Assembly (NCBI RefSeq): GCF_000484635.1
Contig: NZ_AXVM01000004.1
Coordinates: forward strand, 186,001-250,000
Reading direction: 5' to 3'
DNA length: 64,000 nucleotides
From: Comamonas badia DSM 17552
Lineage (GTDB): Bacteria > Pseudomonadota > Gammaproteobacteria > Burkholderiales > Burkholderiaceae_C
Made by a program: the position numbers and the translations under genes. The notes below the pieces were generated by a model. That model was not told the origin of the DNA and ran no database searches. It saw nothing but the letters and a program-made list of their open reading frames with translations. Shown one piece after another: positions 16,832 to 24,686 of this stretch (position 1 is its first letter; every line of letters starts with the position of its first letter).

Positions 16832-17104
16832 ATGTCTACCACCACGATTCGCCTTGAAGACACGCTCAAAGAGCGCATCAACACCGCCGCCGGGCAAGCA
16901 GGGAAAACGGCGCACGCCTTCATCCTCGAAGCCTTGGAGCGTCGGGTGAATCAGGTCGAGCAGGACAACGCCTTCGAGGCACTGGCCGAAGAGCGCTGGG
17001 CACGCATCCGAGCCACCGGCAAGACGGTGGACTGGGAAGAAGCCAAGACCTGGATCACTGCGCGTGCCAACGGAACGCCCGCACCCAAACCCGGCGCACA
17101 TTGA
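16832..17104 (+). CDS. Ribbon-helix-helix antitoxin (CopG/ParD-like)
   Basis: A 90-residue protein. Residues 1-45 form a ribbon-helix-helix DNA-binding unit (STTTIRLEDTLKERINTAAG, then KTAHAFILEALERRVNQ); the rest is a charged tail that would wrap the toxin. GGAGG lies six bases before the ATG. Its TGA stop is directly followed by the toxin ATG, the usual tight coupling in type II modules. It would neutralise the ParE-like toxin and repress their common promoter. Confidence 0.85.
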   Translation: MSTTTIRLEDTLKERINTAAGQAGKTAHAFILEALERRVNQVEQDNAFEALAEERWARIRATGKTVDWEEAKTWITARANGTPAPKPGAH

Positions 17105-17401
17105 ATGCCGCAGCTGGAGCTTGCCCCGGAAGTCCTGGACGATTTCGACCGTTTTTTCAACCACATCGCCCGCTACGACCCGCAGAGTGCGCCCGAGCGT
17201 ATCGGTGCGATCGTGCAGGCCCTGCAAGTCCTCACCCATAGCCCACTGATCGGACGGCCTGCGCGTGGTGGCCTGCGTGAACTGGTGATTGGCCACGGTA
17301 CACGAGGCTATGTGGCGCTGTACCGCTTCGTCCCCCCACTGGATACCGCGTTTGTCCTGGCCATACGTCACCAGAGCGAAGCTGGGTTCAGCCACCCCTA
17401 A
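17105..17401 (+). CDS. ParE/RelE-superfamily toxin
   Basis: A 98-residue protein of the RelE/ParE fold starting MPQLELAPEVLDDFDRFFNH, with IVQALQVLTHSPLIGRPARGG and the C-terminal strand GYVALYRFVPPLDTAFVLAIRHQSEAGF. The pattern of the last two strands and the RHQSEAGF ending fit the ParE branch, whose characterised members poison gyrase, rather than ribosome-dependent RelE; this is inference from sequence style. The module sits between GST and cca, with a gap of 10 bases to cca, which suggests insertion into a conserved housekeeping gene order. Confidence 0.85.
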   Translation: MPQLELAPEVLDDFDRFFNHIARYDPQSAPERIGAIVQALQVLTHSPLIGRPARGGLRELVIGHGTRGYVALYRFVPPLDTAFVLAIRHQSEAGFSHP

Positions 17402-17411
17402 ACTCGAAAGC

Positions 17412-18671
17412 ATGCAGATCTACCAAGTCGGCGGCGCCGTGCGCGACAGGCTCCTGGGCCGCGCGGTGCACGACCGCGACTGGGTGGTCGTCGGCAGCAC
17501 ACCTGAAGAGATGGCCGCCGCCGGTTACCAGCCCGTGGGGCGCGACTTTCCGGTCTTTCTGCATCCGCAGACGCACGAGGAATACGCGCTGGCGCGCACC
17601 GAGCGCAAAAGCGGACGCGGCTACCACGGCTTCGTGGTGCATGCCAGTCCCGATGTCACGCTGGAAGAAGACCTGGCGCGGCGCGATCTCACCATCAATG
17701 CGATAGCTGCAAACGCAGAATGGACGGGTACTGGGGCCGTATTTGACCCGTATAACGGCGTGGCCGATCTGCACGCCCGCGTGCTGCGCCATGTGAGCCC
17801 GGCATTTGCCGAAGACCCGGTGCGCATCCTGCGCGTGGCGCGCTTTGCGGCGCGCTTCACTGATTTTTCCGTCGCGCCCGAAACGCTGGCGCTGATGCGC
17901 CAGATGGTGGACAACGGCGAGATCGATCACCTGGTGCCCGAGCGCGTCTGGCAGGAACTCGCGCGCGGGCTGATGGAGGCCAGGCCGTCCCGCATGCTGC
18001 AGGTGCTGCGCGAGTGCGGCGCGCTGGCCGTGCTGCTGCCCGAGGTTGAGCGCCTCTGGGGCGTACCGCAGCGCGCCGACTACCACCCTGAGGTGGACAC
18101 CGGCGTGCACCTGCTGCTGGTGCTGGACATGGCCGCGCACCTGCAGACCAAGCTTGCCGTGCGCTTTGCCTGCCTCACGCACGACCTGGGCAAGGGCACC
18201 ACGCCCGCGCACATCCTGCCGCGCCACCTGGGCCACGAAGGGCGCAGCGCCGCGCTGCTGCAGGATGTGTGCGAGCGCCTGCGCGTGCCCACCGATTGCC
18301 GCGAAACCGCCGACGTGGTGGCGCGCGAGCACGGCAACATCCATCGCAGCGAGAGCCTGAATGCCGACGCCATCCTGCGCCTGCTGGAGCGCTGCGACGC
18401 GCTGCGCCAGAGCGCGCGCTTTGTCGACGTGCTGCTGGCCTGCGAATGCGATGCGCGCGGGCGCGGCGGCCTGCAGGATTCGCCCTACCCGCAGCGCCCG
18501 CGCCTGGCGGCGGCACTGCAGGTGGTGCAGCAGGTGGCCACCGCGCCGATTGCCGCGCAGGCCGCCGCCAGCGGGGCACGCGGCCCGCAGGTGGGCGACG
18601 CCATCCGCCGCGCGCGGGTGCAGGCGCTGCAGCAGTGGCTGAACGACCCAGCGGCAGCGGAACCTTCCTGA
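17412..18671 (+). CDS. cca: CCA-adding enzyme (multifunctional tRNA nucleotidyltransferase)
   Basis: A 419-residue class II nucleotidyltransferase that builds or repairs the 3' CCA end of tRNAs. The start MQIYQVGGAVRDRLLG leads directly into the active site (GGAVRD, then HDRDWVVVG with the two catalytic aspartates). The template-binding region includes RRDLTINAIA and EDPVRILRVARFAARF. A C-terminal HD domain is present (FACLTHDLGKG near residue 256, and a conserved AREHGNIHRS), as in the E. coli-type bifunctional enzymes with phosphohydrolase activity. An ATAGCTG-type repeat lies inside the gene at 17703-17718, encoding part of the loop between INAIAAN and PYNGVADL. Confidence 0.94.
   Translation: MQIYQVGGAVRDRLLGRAVHDRDWVVVGSTPEEMAAAGYQPVGRDFPVFLHPQTHEEYALARTERKSGRGYHGFVVHASPDVTLEEDLARRDLTINAIAANAEWTGTGAVFDPYNGVADLHARVLRHVSPAFAEDPVRILRVARFAARFTDFSVAPETLALMRQMVDNGEIDHLVPERVWQELARGLMEARPSRMLQVLRECGALAVLLPEVERLWGVPQRADYHPEVDTGVHLLLVLDMAAHLQTKLAVRFACLTHDLGKGTTPAHILPRHLGHEGRSAALLQDVCERLRVPTDCRETADVVAREHGNIHRSESLNADAILRLLERCDALRQSARFVDVLLACECDARGRGGLQDSPYPQRPRLAAALQVVQQVATAPIAAQAAASGARGPQVGDAIRRARVQALQQWLNDPAAAEPS
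17703..17718 (+). repeat. Interspersed ATAGCTG-type repeat, copy 2 (inside cca)
   Basis: ATAGCTGCAAACGCAG, matching ATAGCTGNNNNCGCAG, embedded in frame in cca. The surrounding 50 bases are lower in GC than the rest of the gene. Confidence 0.5.
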
Positions 18672-18702
18672 GCGCCTTCCCGGCGCATCGGCAAGCGGGT
18701 AA

Positions 18703-18718
18703 AGTGGTATGACCAGTT
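18703..18718 (+). promoter_or_regulatory. FadR-family operator, copy 1 (TGGT-ATG-ACCA)
   Basis: AGTGGTATGACCAGTT contains the dyad TGGT-N3-ACCA, the classic recognition pattern of PdhR/LldR/GlcC-type regulators. It lies about 150 bases upstream of the regulator ATG at 18869. The same 16 bases occur inverted before glcD (19629-19644). Confidence 0.75.
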
Positions 18719-18753
18719 GACCCCCATAAAGTCGACCCAGTGAGTCTCAAGTT

Positions 18754-18807
18754 GTGGGAGCGGCTTCAGCCGCGAATACCGCCGTTCGCGGCTGAAGCCG
18801 CTCCCAC
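18754..18807. repeat. REP-like element with perfect 23-bp arms
   Basis: A perfect inverted repeat: left arm 18754-18776, right arm 18785-18807, spacer TACCGCCG. Each arm begins, read inward, GTGGGAGCGGCTTCAGCCGC, the wording of bacterial repetitive extragenic palindromes well known from Pseudomonas. It sits between cca and the regulator gene and could stabilise or end transcripts. I see no second copy in the window. Confidence 0.8.
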
Positions 18808-18868
18808 GGCCAGTACAAACTTCACAGGGCCGAATCCATCGGCGGTCACTGATCCAAGGAGTGCGATC

Positions 18869-19603
18869 ATGCCCGTTGCGGATCTGGTGGTGCAGCGGCT
18901 GGAGGCCCTGATCACCGATGGAATACTCAAACCCGGCCAGGCCCTGCCTTCGGAGCGCAGCCTGTCGGCGCGGCTCAATGCGTCACGCGCAGCCATACGC
19001 GAAGGACTGCGCGCCCTGCGTGCGCGCGGTCTGATCGAGACCGTCCACGGGCGCGGCTCCATCGTGGCCAGCCTGGTGAAAAAAGCCGAGCTGCCGCCGT
19101 TGATGCGCCAGCTGCAGTCGCGCCCCGAGACGCTGTACGACCTCTTCGAGGTGCGCCAGATGCTGGAGGCCGAATCCGCCCGCCTGGCCGCCCTGCGCGG
19201 CACCCCGGCGGATTTCGCGCGCATCACGCGCCGCTACGAAGAAATGCAAACGCCGCGCAGCCCGGCCACCAGCGCCGCCACGCTGGCCCAGCGCGACCAC
19301 GCGTTTCACGCAGCAATCTGCGCGGCCTCGCACAACCCGGTGCTGGTGCACACGCTGAGTTCTCTCGCCGATCTGCTGCTGACCTCGGTCTTCGCATCCG
19401 TCAACAACCTCTACCACCGCGAGGAGGACATGCGCGTGATCGACCGTCAGCATGCGCGGCTCTACAAGGCCATCCTGGCGCGCGATTCCGAGCAGGCCAG
19501 GCGGCTGGCTGGCGCGCATATCGATACGGTGATCGCCTGCCTGCGCGAGATAGAAGCGTCTGAGCACCCGCTTGTGGTGGATGCGCTGCCCACGGCGCCC
19601 TGA
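18869..19603 (+). CDS. GntR family (FadR subfamily) regulator, probable GlcC-like regulator of glcDEF
   Basis: A 244-residue FadR-type regulator. The winged helix spans residues about 5-70 (ADLVVQRLEALITDGILKPG, LPSERSLSARLNASRAAIRE, GLIETVHGRGSIVA), followed by an FCD domain (LFEVRQMLEAESARLAALRG, AQRDHAFHAAICAASHN, IDRQHARLYKAILARDSEQ) whose histidines fit the FCD metal site. The chosen ATG has AAGGA eight bases upstream; a longer frame from 18740 would read through the REP element and is unlikely. It directly precedes glcDEF, and the same operator stands before both units, so it probably responds to glycolate or a related 2-hydroxyacid. Confidence 0.88.
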   Translation: MPVADLVVQRLEALITDGILKPGQALPSERSLSARLNASRAAIREGLRALRARGLIETVHGRGSIVASLVKKAELPPLMRQLQSRPETLYDLFEVRQMLEAESARLAALRGTPADFARITRRYEEMQTPRSPATSAATLAQRDHAFHAAICAASHNPVLVHTLSSLADLLLTSVFASVNNLYHREEDMRVIDRQHARLYKAILARDSEQARRLAGAHIDTVIACLREIEASEHPLVVDALPTAP

Positions 19604-19628
19604 ATGGCACTTCCGCGGCCGATGCGGT

Positions 19629-19644
19629 AACTGGTCATACCACT
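19629..19644 (-). promoter_or_regulatory. FadR-family operator, copy 2, upstream of glcD
   Basis: AACTGGTCATACCACT is the exact reverse complement of the 16-bp operator at 18703-18718 and lies about 100 bases upstream of the preferred glcD start, in the promoter region. Confidence 0.75.
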
Positions 19645-19744
19645 GCCCAAGGCTATCGACACCGCTCCGCACATGACCAACAATCAGGCGCGTCTTGCTG
19701 AACGGGGGCGCGAAACCCATGCGCCCACAAAACCACTCCCCTTC

Positions 19745-21229
19745 ATGACAGCCACCACCCCCGACCACCGCGCCGCACGCCAGGCAGAGATCGTGCAAGC
19801 CCTGCTCAATTGCGTGCCCGCGCATGCCCTGCTCTGGAACGCCGAGGACACCACGCCGTATGAGTGCGACGGCCTCACCGCCTACCGCCAGCGCCCGCTG
19901 GTCGTCTGCCTGCCCGAGACCGAAGACCAGGTGCAGGCGGTGCTGCGCGCCTGCCATCGCCTGGCCGTGCCGGTGGTGGCGCGCGGCGCGGGCACCGGGC
20001 TCTCGGGCGGCGCGCTGCCGCATGCGATGGGCGTGACGCTGTCGCTGGCCAAGTTCAACCGCATCCTGCAGATCGATCCGCTGGCCCGCACCACCCGCGT
20101 GCAGTGCGGCGTGAGGAACCTCGCGATCAGCGAAGCCGCCGCCGCGCACGGCCTGTACTACGCGCCCGACCCCAGCAGCCAGATCGCCTGCACCATAGGC
20201 GGCAACATCGCCGAGAACTCCGGCGGCGTGCACTGCCTGAAATACGGCCTGACCTTGCACAACGTGCTGCGCGTGCGCGGCTTCACGGTGGCGGGCGAGC
20301 CGGTGGAGTTCGGCTCGGAGGCGCTCGACACCCCCGGCTACGACCTGCTGGCCGCCGTGATCGGCAGCGAAGGCATGCTCGCCGTCACGCTCGAAGCCAC
20401 GGTGCGCCTGATCCCCAAGCCGCAGCTGGCGCGCTGCATCATGGCCAGCTTCGCCGACGTGCGCCACGCGGGCGAGGCGGTGGCCGCGGTGATCGCCGCC
20501 GGCATCATCCCCGCCGGGCTGGAGATGATGGACAAGCCCATGACCGCCGCAGTCGAGGACTTCGTGCACGCCGGCTACGACCTCGATGCCGCCGCCATCC
20601 TGCTATGCGAAAGCGACGGCACGCCCGAAGAGGTGGAAGAGGAAATCGGCCGCATGTCGCAGGTGCTGACTGCGGCTGGCGCTACGAAAATTGCAGTCAG
20701 CAACTCCGAGCAGGAGCGCCTGACTTTCTGGAGCGGGCGCAAGAACGCCTTCCCGGCGAGCGGGCGCATCAGCCCGGACTACATGTGCATGGATTCGACC
20801 ATCCCGAGGAAGCGCCTGGCCGACATCCTGCTGGCGATCGCCGAGATGGAGAAAAAATACCGCCTGCGCTGCGTCAACGTGTTCCACGCGGGCGACGGCA
20901 ACCTGCACCCGCTGATCCTGTTCGATGCCAACGATGCCGACGAGCTGCACCGCTGCGAGCTGTTTGGCGCCGACATTCTGGAAACCAGCGTCGCCATGGG
21001 CGGCACCGTGACCGGCGAGCACGGCGTGGGCGTGGAAAAGCTCAACTCCATGTGCGTGCAATTTTCCGCCGAGGAAAACGCGCAGATGCTGGCGCTGAAA
21101 AACGCCTTCGATCCCAGCGGCCACCTGAATCCGGGCAAGGTCATCCCCACCCTCAACCGCTGCGCCGAGTACGGCAAGATGCTGGTGCGCGCGGGCAGGA
21201 TTGCGCACCCCGAGCTGGAGCGCTTCTGA
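19745..21229 (+). CDS. glcD: Glycolate oxidase subunit GlcD (FAD-linked)
   Basis: A 494-residue flavoprotein subunit of glycolate dehydrogenase, oxidising glycolate to glyoxylate. The FAD_binding_4 domain has RPLVVCLPETEDQVQAVLRA, VVARGAGTGLSGGALP, the pyrophosphate motif DPSSQIACTIGGNIAENSGG and GSEGMLAVTLEATVRLIPKP. The C-terminal domain shows RCVNVFHAGDGNLHPLILFD and GGTVTGEHGVGVEKL. The start at MTATTPDHRAARQ gives the usual length; an in-frame ATG at 19673 is possible, and neither has a strong ribosome binding site. It is the first gene of glcDEF, two bases before glcE. Confidence 0.94.
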   Translation: MTATTPDHRAARQAEIVQALLNCVPAHALLWNAEDTTPYECDGLTAYRQRPLVVCLPETEDQVQAVLRACHRLAVPVVARGAGTGLSGGALPHAMGVTLSLAKFNRILQIDPLARTTRVQCGVRNLAISEAAAAHGLYYAPDPSSQIACTIGGNIAENSGGVHCLKYGLTLHNVLRVRGFTVAGEPVEFGSEALDTPGYDLLAAVIGSEGMLAVTLEATVRLIPKPQLARCIMASFADVRHAGEAVAAVIAAGIIPAGLEMMDKPMTAAVEDFVHAGYDLDAAAILLCESDGTPEEVEEEIGRMSQVLTAAGATKIAVSNSEQERLTFWSGRKNAFPASGRISPDYMCMDSTIPRKRLADILLAIAEMEKKYRLRCVNVFHAGDGNLHPLILFDANDADELHRCELFGADILETSVAMGGTVTGEHGVGVEKLNSMCVQFSAEENAQMLALKNAFDPSGHLNPGKVIPTLNRCAEYGKMLVRAGRIAHPELERF

Positions 21230-21231
21230 CC

Positions 21232-22350
21232 ATGAACCCGCTTCAGACCCTCACCGAACAGGTGCGCGCCGCCCACGCCGCTCGCCAGCCGCTGGCCATC
21301 CGGGGCGGCGCCACCAAGGCCTTTCATCCCCAGGCCGCGGGCCTTGCGGGCGAGCCGCTCGATATGCGCCCGCTCTCGGGCATCCTGAGCCACGAGCCTA
21401 CCGAGCTGGTCATCACCGCGCTGGCGGGCACGCCGCTGGCCGAGATGGAGGCGGCGCTGGCCGAACATGGCCAATACCTGCCGTTCGAGCCGCCGCAGTT
21501 CGGCGCGGGTGGCACAGGTGGCGGCACGTTGGGCGGCACCTTGGGCGGCATGGTGGCGGCAGGACTTTCTGGCCCTGCGCGCGCCAGCGTCGGCGCGGTG
21601 CGCGACTACGTGCTGGGCATGGAAATCCTCAACGGCCAGGGCCAGTTGCTGCGCTTTGGCGGGCAGGTGATGAAGAACGTCGCGGGCTACGACGTCGCGC
21701 GCCTCATGGCGGGCAGCTGGGGGCAGCTCGGGGTGATTACCGAAGTCAGCCTGAAAGTGCTGCCGCTGCCCGTGCTGGAAGCCACGCTGCGTTTTGAATG
21801 CACGCAAGACCAGGCGCTGCAGCGCCTGAACCAATGGGGCGGGCAGCCGCTGCCGCTGAACGCCAGTTGCTGGGTGCAGGCCAATGGGCAGGAACTGCTC
21901 TACGTTCGCCTGCGCGGTGCCCAGGCTGCCGTGCAAGCCGCCTGCCAACGCATGGGCGGAGAGCGCCTTGCCGATGTGACGGATGACTGGGTCGCCTGCC
22001 GCGACCAGCGTCTGCCCTGGTTTGCCAACCGCGCCGCAGACCACGCGCTGTGGCGGCTTTCCGTGCCGCAGACCGCGCCGGCGCTCGCCCTGCCCACGGG
22101 CATAGCCGCCCCGCTGGTGGAATGGCATGGCGGCCTGCGCTGGGTGCAGGCGCCGCTGGCGGCCGGTGACGCACTGCGCGCCGCCGCGCGCCAGGCCGGA
22201 GGAGATGCCACTGTTTTCATAGCTGCTGCCGCAGATGCAGCAAGCGCAAACGCCGAATTTGGCATTGAAAATCCGGCGCTTCAAGCCATTCACCAACGCC
22301 TGAAACAAGCTTTCGACCCGGCAGGCATCTTGAACACTGGGAGGGCCTGA
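21232..22350 (+). CDS. glcE: Glycolate oxidase subunit GlcE (FAD-binding)
   Basis: A 372-residue second flavin subunit. The N-terminal half repeats the FAD_binding_4 pattern: QPLAIRGGATKAF, ELVITALAGTPLAEMEAAL, then a glycine-rich segment FGAGGTGGGTLGGTLGGMVA, and VMKNVAGYDVARLMAGSWGQ. The C-terminal half is variable, as in the family. The last 40 codons contain an ATAGCTG-type repeat (22219-22234), giving an alanine-rich FIAAAADAASANAEFG stretch that looks like an insertion tolerated at the protein end. Two bases separate its start from glcD and three separate its stop from glcF. Confidence 0.92.
   Translation: MNPLQTLTEQVRAAHAARQPLAIRGGATKAFHPQAAGLAGEPLDMRPLSGILSHEPTELVITALAGTPLAEMEAALAEHGQYLPFEPPQFGAGGTGGGTLGGTLGGMVAAGLSGPARASVGAVRDYVLGMEILNGQGQLLRFGGQVMKNVAGYDVARLMAGSWGQLGVITEVSLKVLPLPVLEATLRFECTQDQALQRLNQWGGQPLPLNASCWVQANGQELLYVRLRGAQAAVQAACQRMGGERLADVTDDWVACRDQRLPWFANRAADHALWRLSVPQTAPALALPTGIAAPLVEWHGGLRWVQAPLAAGDALRAAARQAGGDATVFIAAAADAASANAEFGIENPALQAIHQRLKQAFDPAGILNTGRA
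22219..22234 (+). repeat. Interspersed ATAGCTG-type repeat, copy 3 (inside glcE)
   Basis: ATAGCTGCTGCCGCAG in the 3' part of glcE, followed by further lower-GC sequence. It matches the other three copies. Confidence 0.5.
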
Positions 22351-22353
22351 GCC

Positions 22354-23589
22354 ATGCAAACCCATCTCTCCCCGGAATTCGCCGGCACGCCCGACGGCAT
22401 CGAGGCCGAAGCCATTCTGCGCAAATGCGTGCACTGCGGCTTCTGCACCGCCACCTGCCCCACCTACCAGCTGCTGGGCGACGAGCTCGACGGCCCGCGC
22501 GGGCGCATCTACCTGATGAAGCAGGTGCTCGAAGGCCAGGAAGTCACGCGCAGGACGCAGTTGCACCTGGACCGGTGCCTGACCTGTCGCAACTGCGAGA
22601 CCACCTGCCCCAGCGGCGTGGAATACGGCAAGCTGCTTGATATCGGCCGGCGCGTGGTCGAAGAAAAAGTCACCCGCCCACCGGTGGAAAAGGCCGTGCG
22701 CTGGGCGCTGGCGCAGGGCCTGCCCTCGCCGCTGTTCGGCCCCGCGATGAAGCTGGGGCAAAGTGTGCGCGGCCTGTTGCCGCAGCGCCTGAAGGAAAAG
22801 GTGCCCCCGCGCCAAAGCGCCGGACACTGGCCCACCACGGTGCATGCGCGCAAGGTGCTGCTGCTGGCCGGCTGCGTGCAACCCACGATGGCGCCCAACA
22901 TCAACGGCGCCACCGCGCGCGTGCTCGATGCCGCCGGCATCCAGACCCTGATCGCGCCCAAGGCCGGTTGCTGCGGCGCGGTGAAATTCCACCTCAACGA
23001 CCAGCGCGGCGGCAAGGACGAGATGCGCACCAACATCGACGCCTGGCTGCCGATGCTCGAAAGCGGCGAGGTCGAATGCATCGTGATGAATGCCTCGGGC
23101 TGCGGCGTCACCGTCAAGGAGTACGGACACGCCTTGCAGCACGATCCGGAGTACGCTGACAAGGCCGCAAAAATCAGCGCCGCCACGCGCGATCTGTCTG
23201 AGCTGCTGCCCGACCTGGTGCCGCAGCTCAAGGACAAGGTCAAACCGCAGGCCGCGCCCATGGCCTGGCACCCGCCCTGCACGCTGCAGCACGGCCAGCA
23301 GCTGCGCGGTGGCGTGGAAAAGGGGCTGAAGGAGCTCGGGTTTGAACTGCGCCTGGCGGCCTGCGAATCGCATTTGTGCTGCGGCTCGGCCGGCACCTAC
23401 TCGGTGCTGAACCCCGAGCTCTCGCACCAGCTGCGCGACCGCAAGATCGCCAACCTGGAGGCCGCCTTCCCCGACGCCCCCGCCCAGGCCATCCTCTCGG
23501 CCAACATCGGCTGCATCACGCATCTGCAGAACGGCACCCAGACGCCGGTGCGCCACTGGATAGAGATGCTGGACGAAGCATTGCGATAG
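22354..23589 (+). CDS. glcF: Glycolate oxidase iron-sulfur subunit GlcF
   Basis: A 411-residue electron-transfer subunit. Two [4Fe-4S] motifs are intact: CVHCGFCTATCPTY near residue 28 and CLTCRNCETTCPSG near residue 78. Two cysteine-rich CCG domains follow (LLLAGCVQPTMAPN ... AGCCGAVKFH, and HPPCTLQHGQQLRGG ... SHLCCGSAGTYS). It passes electrons from GlcD/GlcE to the quinone pool at the inner membrane. It is the last gene of the operon and is followed by a strong hairpin terminator. Confidence 0.94.
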   Translation: MQTHLSPEFAGTPDGIEAEAILRKCVHCGFCTATCPTYQLLGDELDGPRGRIYLMKQVLEGQEVTRRTQLHLDRCLTCRNCETTCPSGVEYGKLLDIGRRVVEEKVTRPPVEKAVRWALAQGLPSPLFGPAMKLGQSVRGLLPQRLKEKVPPRQSAGHWPTTVHARKVLLLAGCVQPTMAPNINGATARVLDAAGIQTLIAPKAGCCGAVKFHLNDQRGGKDEMRTNIDAWLPMLESGEVECIVMNASGCGVTVKEYGHALQHDPEYADKAAKISAATRDLSELLPDLVPQLKDKVKPQAAPMAWHPPCTLQHGQQLRGGVEKGLKELGFELRLAACESHLCCGSAGTYSVLNPELSHQLRDRKIANLEAAFPDAPAQAILSANIGCITHLQNGTQTPVRHWIEMLDEALR

Positions 23590-23638
23590 GCAACATGCAC
23601 GGCATCCAGCCGTGCTGTATGTCTTCTGCTGCAGACGT

Positions 23639-23668
23639 AAAAATGGCGACCCTCAGGTCGCCATTTTT
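23639..23668. terminator. Bidirectional rho-independent terminator
   Basis: A perfect 13-bp stem (AAAAATGGCGACC / GGTCGCCATTTTT) with a CTCA loop. It has an A-run on one side and a T-run on the other, so it can stop both glcF transcription and the convergent hydroxylase transcript. Confidence 0.9.
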
Positions 23669-23688
23669 GTGGATTCGGCTATGCCTGC

Positions 23689-24588
23689 TCAGGCCATCGC
23701 CCCTGCCGTGCTGCGCGGGTTGTTCAGGTCGTTGTTGATCACCTGCTGCTCCTGCGCCGTCAGCTGCGGGCCGTCGGTGGTCACGCGGCTGTCGTCGATG
23801 CGGAACCTGGCGATGATGGGCTTGAGCTCTTCCTTCTGGTGCTTCTCGCTGTAGCCGTTGAACAGGTGGCCGATCAGGCCGCGGCGCAGGTCGGAGGTGC
23901 CCATGAACCAGTCGGCGATCGGGAAGGACAGGTTCATGTTGTACTTCATCATGATGCCGAAGTTGTGGTGCAGGATGTGGTGGCGGCGGATGGTGTTGAT
24001 GAAGGGCATGTGGCGCACGAACCAGTTCTCGTGCACGTGGCAGCAGTAGTGGAAGGTCTCGTACGTCAGGTAATAACCCATCATGGTCATCGCCACGATG
24101 AAGCCGGCGTTGGCGTTGAAGATCAGCGAGGCAAGGTAGCCCAGGCCCACGCCGCCTATGCCCACCACCGTCAGCACGCGCCACGGGAAGAACACGATGC
24201 GCCATTCGCGCGTGGTATCCATGGTGGGCTCGGCGTCGGTGAAGTACTGGTGGTGCTCGCGGGTGTGGCGCTCGTAGATGGCGCGCAGCGCGTACACGTC
24301 GATGCGGCGGTGCATCACGTGCATGTGCATGAACCACTCGACGAAGTTGCCGAACAGGAACACCGGGATCATCAGCAGCCATTCCCAGCGCGCGTTCTCG
24401 ATATGGGAGAGGCACCACCAGATGCCGGCAATGCCCACGCCGTAGGTCACGGCCAGGTGCAGGATGCCGTTGTACAGCGGGCTGATGTTGGATTTGTACT
24501 TCTCGCGAAACTTGCGCTGACGCTCGGTCATCACGCGGTTGTACAAGGGGCTGTTTTCCGTGGAAGCGCTGGGGCTTGCTATCGACAC
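23689..24588 (-). CDS. Fatty acid hydroxylase / sterol desaturase superfamily membrane protein
   Basis: A 299-residue integral membrane di-iron oxygenase. The histidine clusters expected for two iron atoms are all present: H88-x-H-xx-H93 (FMHMHVMHRR), H108-x3-HH113 (ERHTREHHQY), H180-x3-H-x-H186 (HYCCHVHENW) and HH204-xx-HH208 (RRHHILHHNF). Hydrophobic segments lie near residues 42-60, 70-88, 138-160 and 162-180. It probably hydroxylates an alkyl or isoprenoid chain using O2 and an external electron donor. It is downstream of the iron alcohol dehydrogenase gene on the same strand, with a palindrome between them. The substrate is unknown. Confidence 0.85.
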   Translation of the reverse strand: MSIASPSASTENSPLYNRVMTERQRKFREKYKSNISPLYNGILHLAVTYGVGIAGIWWCLSHIENARWEWLLMIPVFLFGNFVEWFMHMHVMHRRIDVYALRAIYERHTREHHQYFTDAEPTMDTTREWRIVFFPWRVLTVVGIGGVGLGYLASLIFNANAGFIVAMTMMGYYLTYETFHYCCHVHENWFVRHMPFINTIRRHHILHHNFGIMMKYNMNLSFPIADWFMGTSDLRRGLIGHLFNGYSEKHQKEELKPIIARFRIDDSRVTTDGPQLTAQEQQVINNDLNNPRSTAGAMA

Positions 24589-24621
24589 GATGGACTCCTG
24601 AAGTGACGGTGTTGATATGTG

Positions 24622-24635
24622 ACTAATATATTAGT
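24622..24635. promoter_or_regulatory. Perfect AT-rich palindrome upstream of the hydroxylase gene
   Basis: ACTAATATATTAGT, a perfect 14-bp palindrome 34 bases upstream of the hydroxylase ATG. It may be an operator. The half-sites CTAATA and TATTAG reappear before the MFS gene (29028-29050). Confidence 0.45.
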
Positions 24636-24686
24636 TCATCGACCGGAAAGATATCATGGTTTTCCCTAGGTTGCCTGCGAAGCGGT

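Noticed and set aside
18740-18868. Longer N-terminus of the glc regulator starting at 18740
   Set aside because: It would translate the REP-like palindrome, and the later ATG at 18869 has a proper ribosome binding site and aligns with the usual regulator start.
20779-23556. Open frame of 925 codons on the minus strand
   Set aside because: It is antisense to glcDEF, which are clearly real by their conserved motifs. The translation is His/Gln/Arg-rich without domains.
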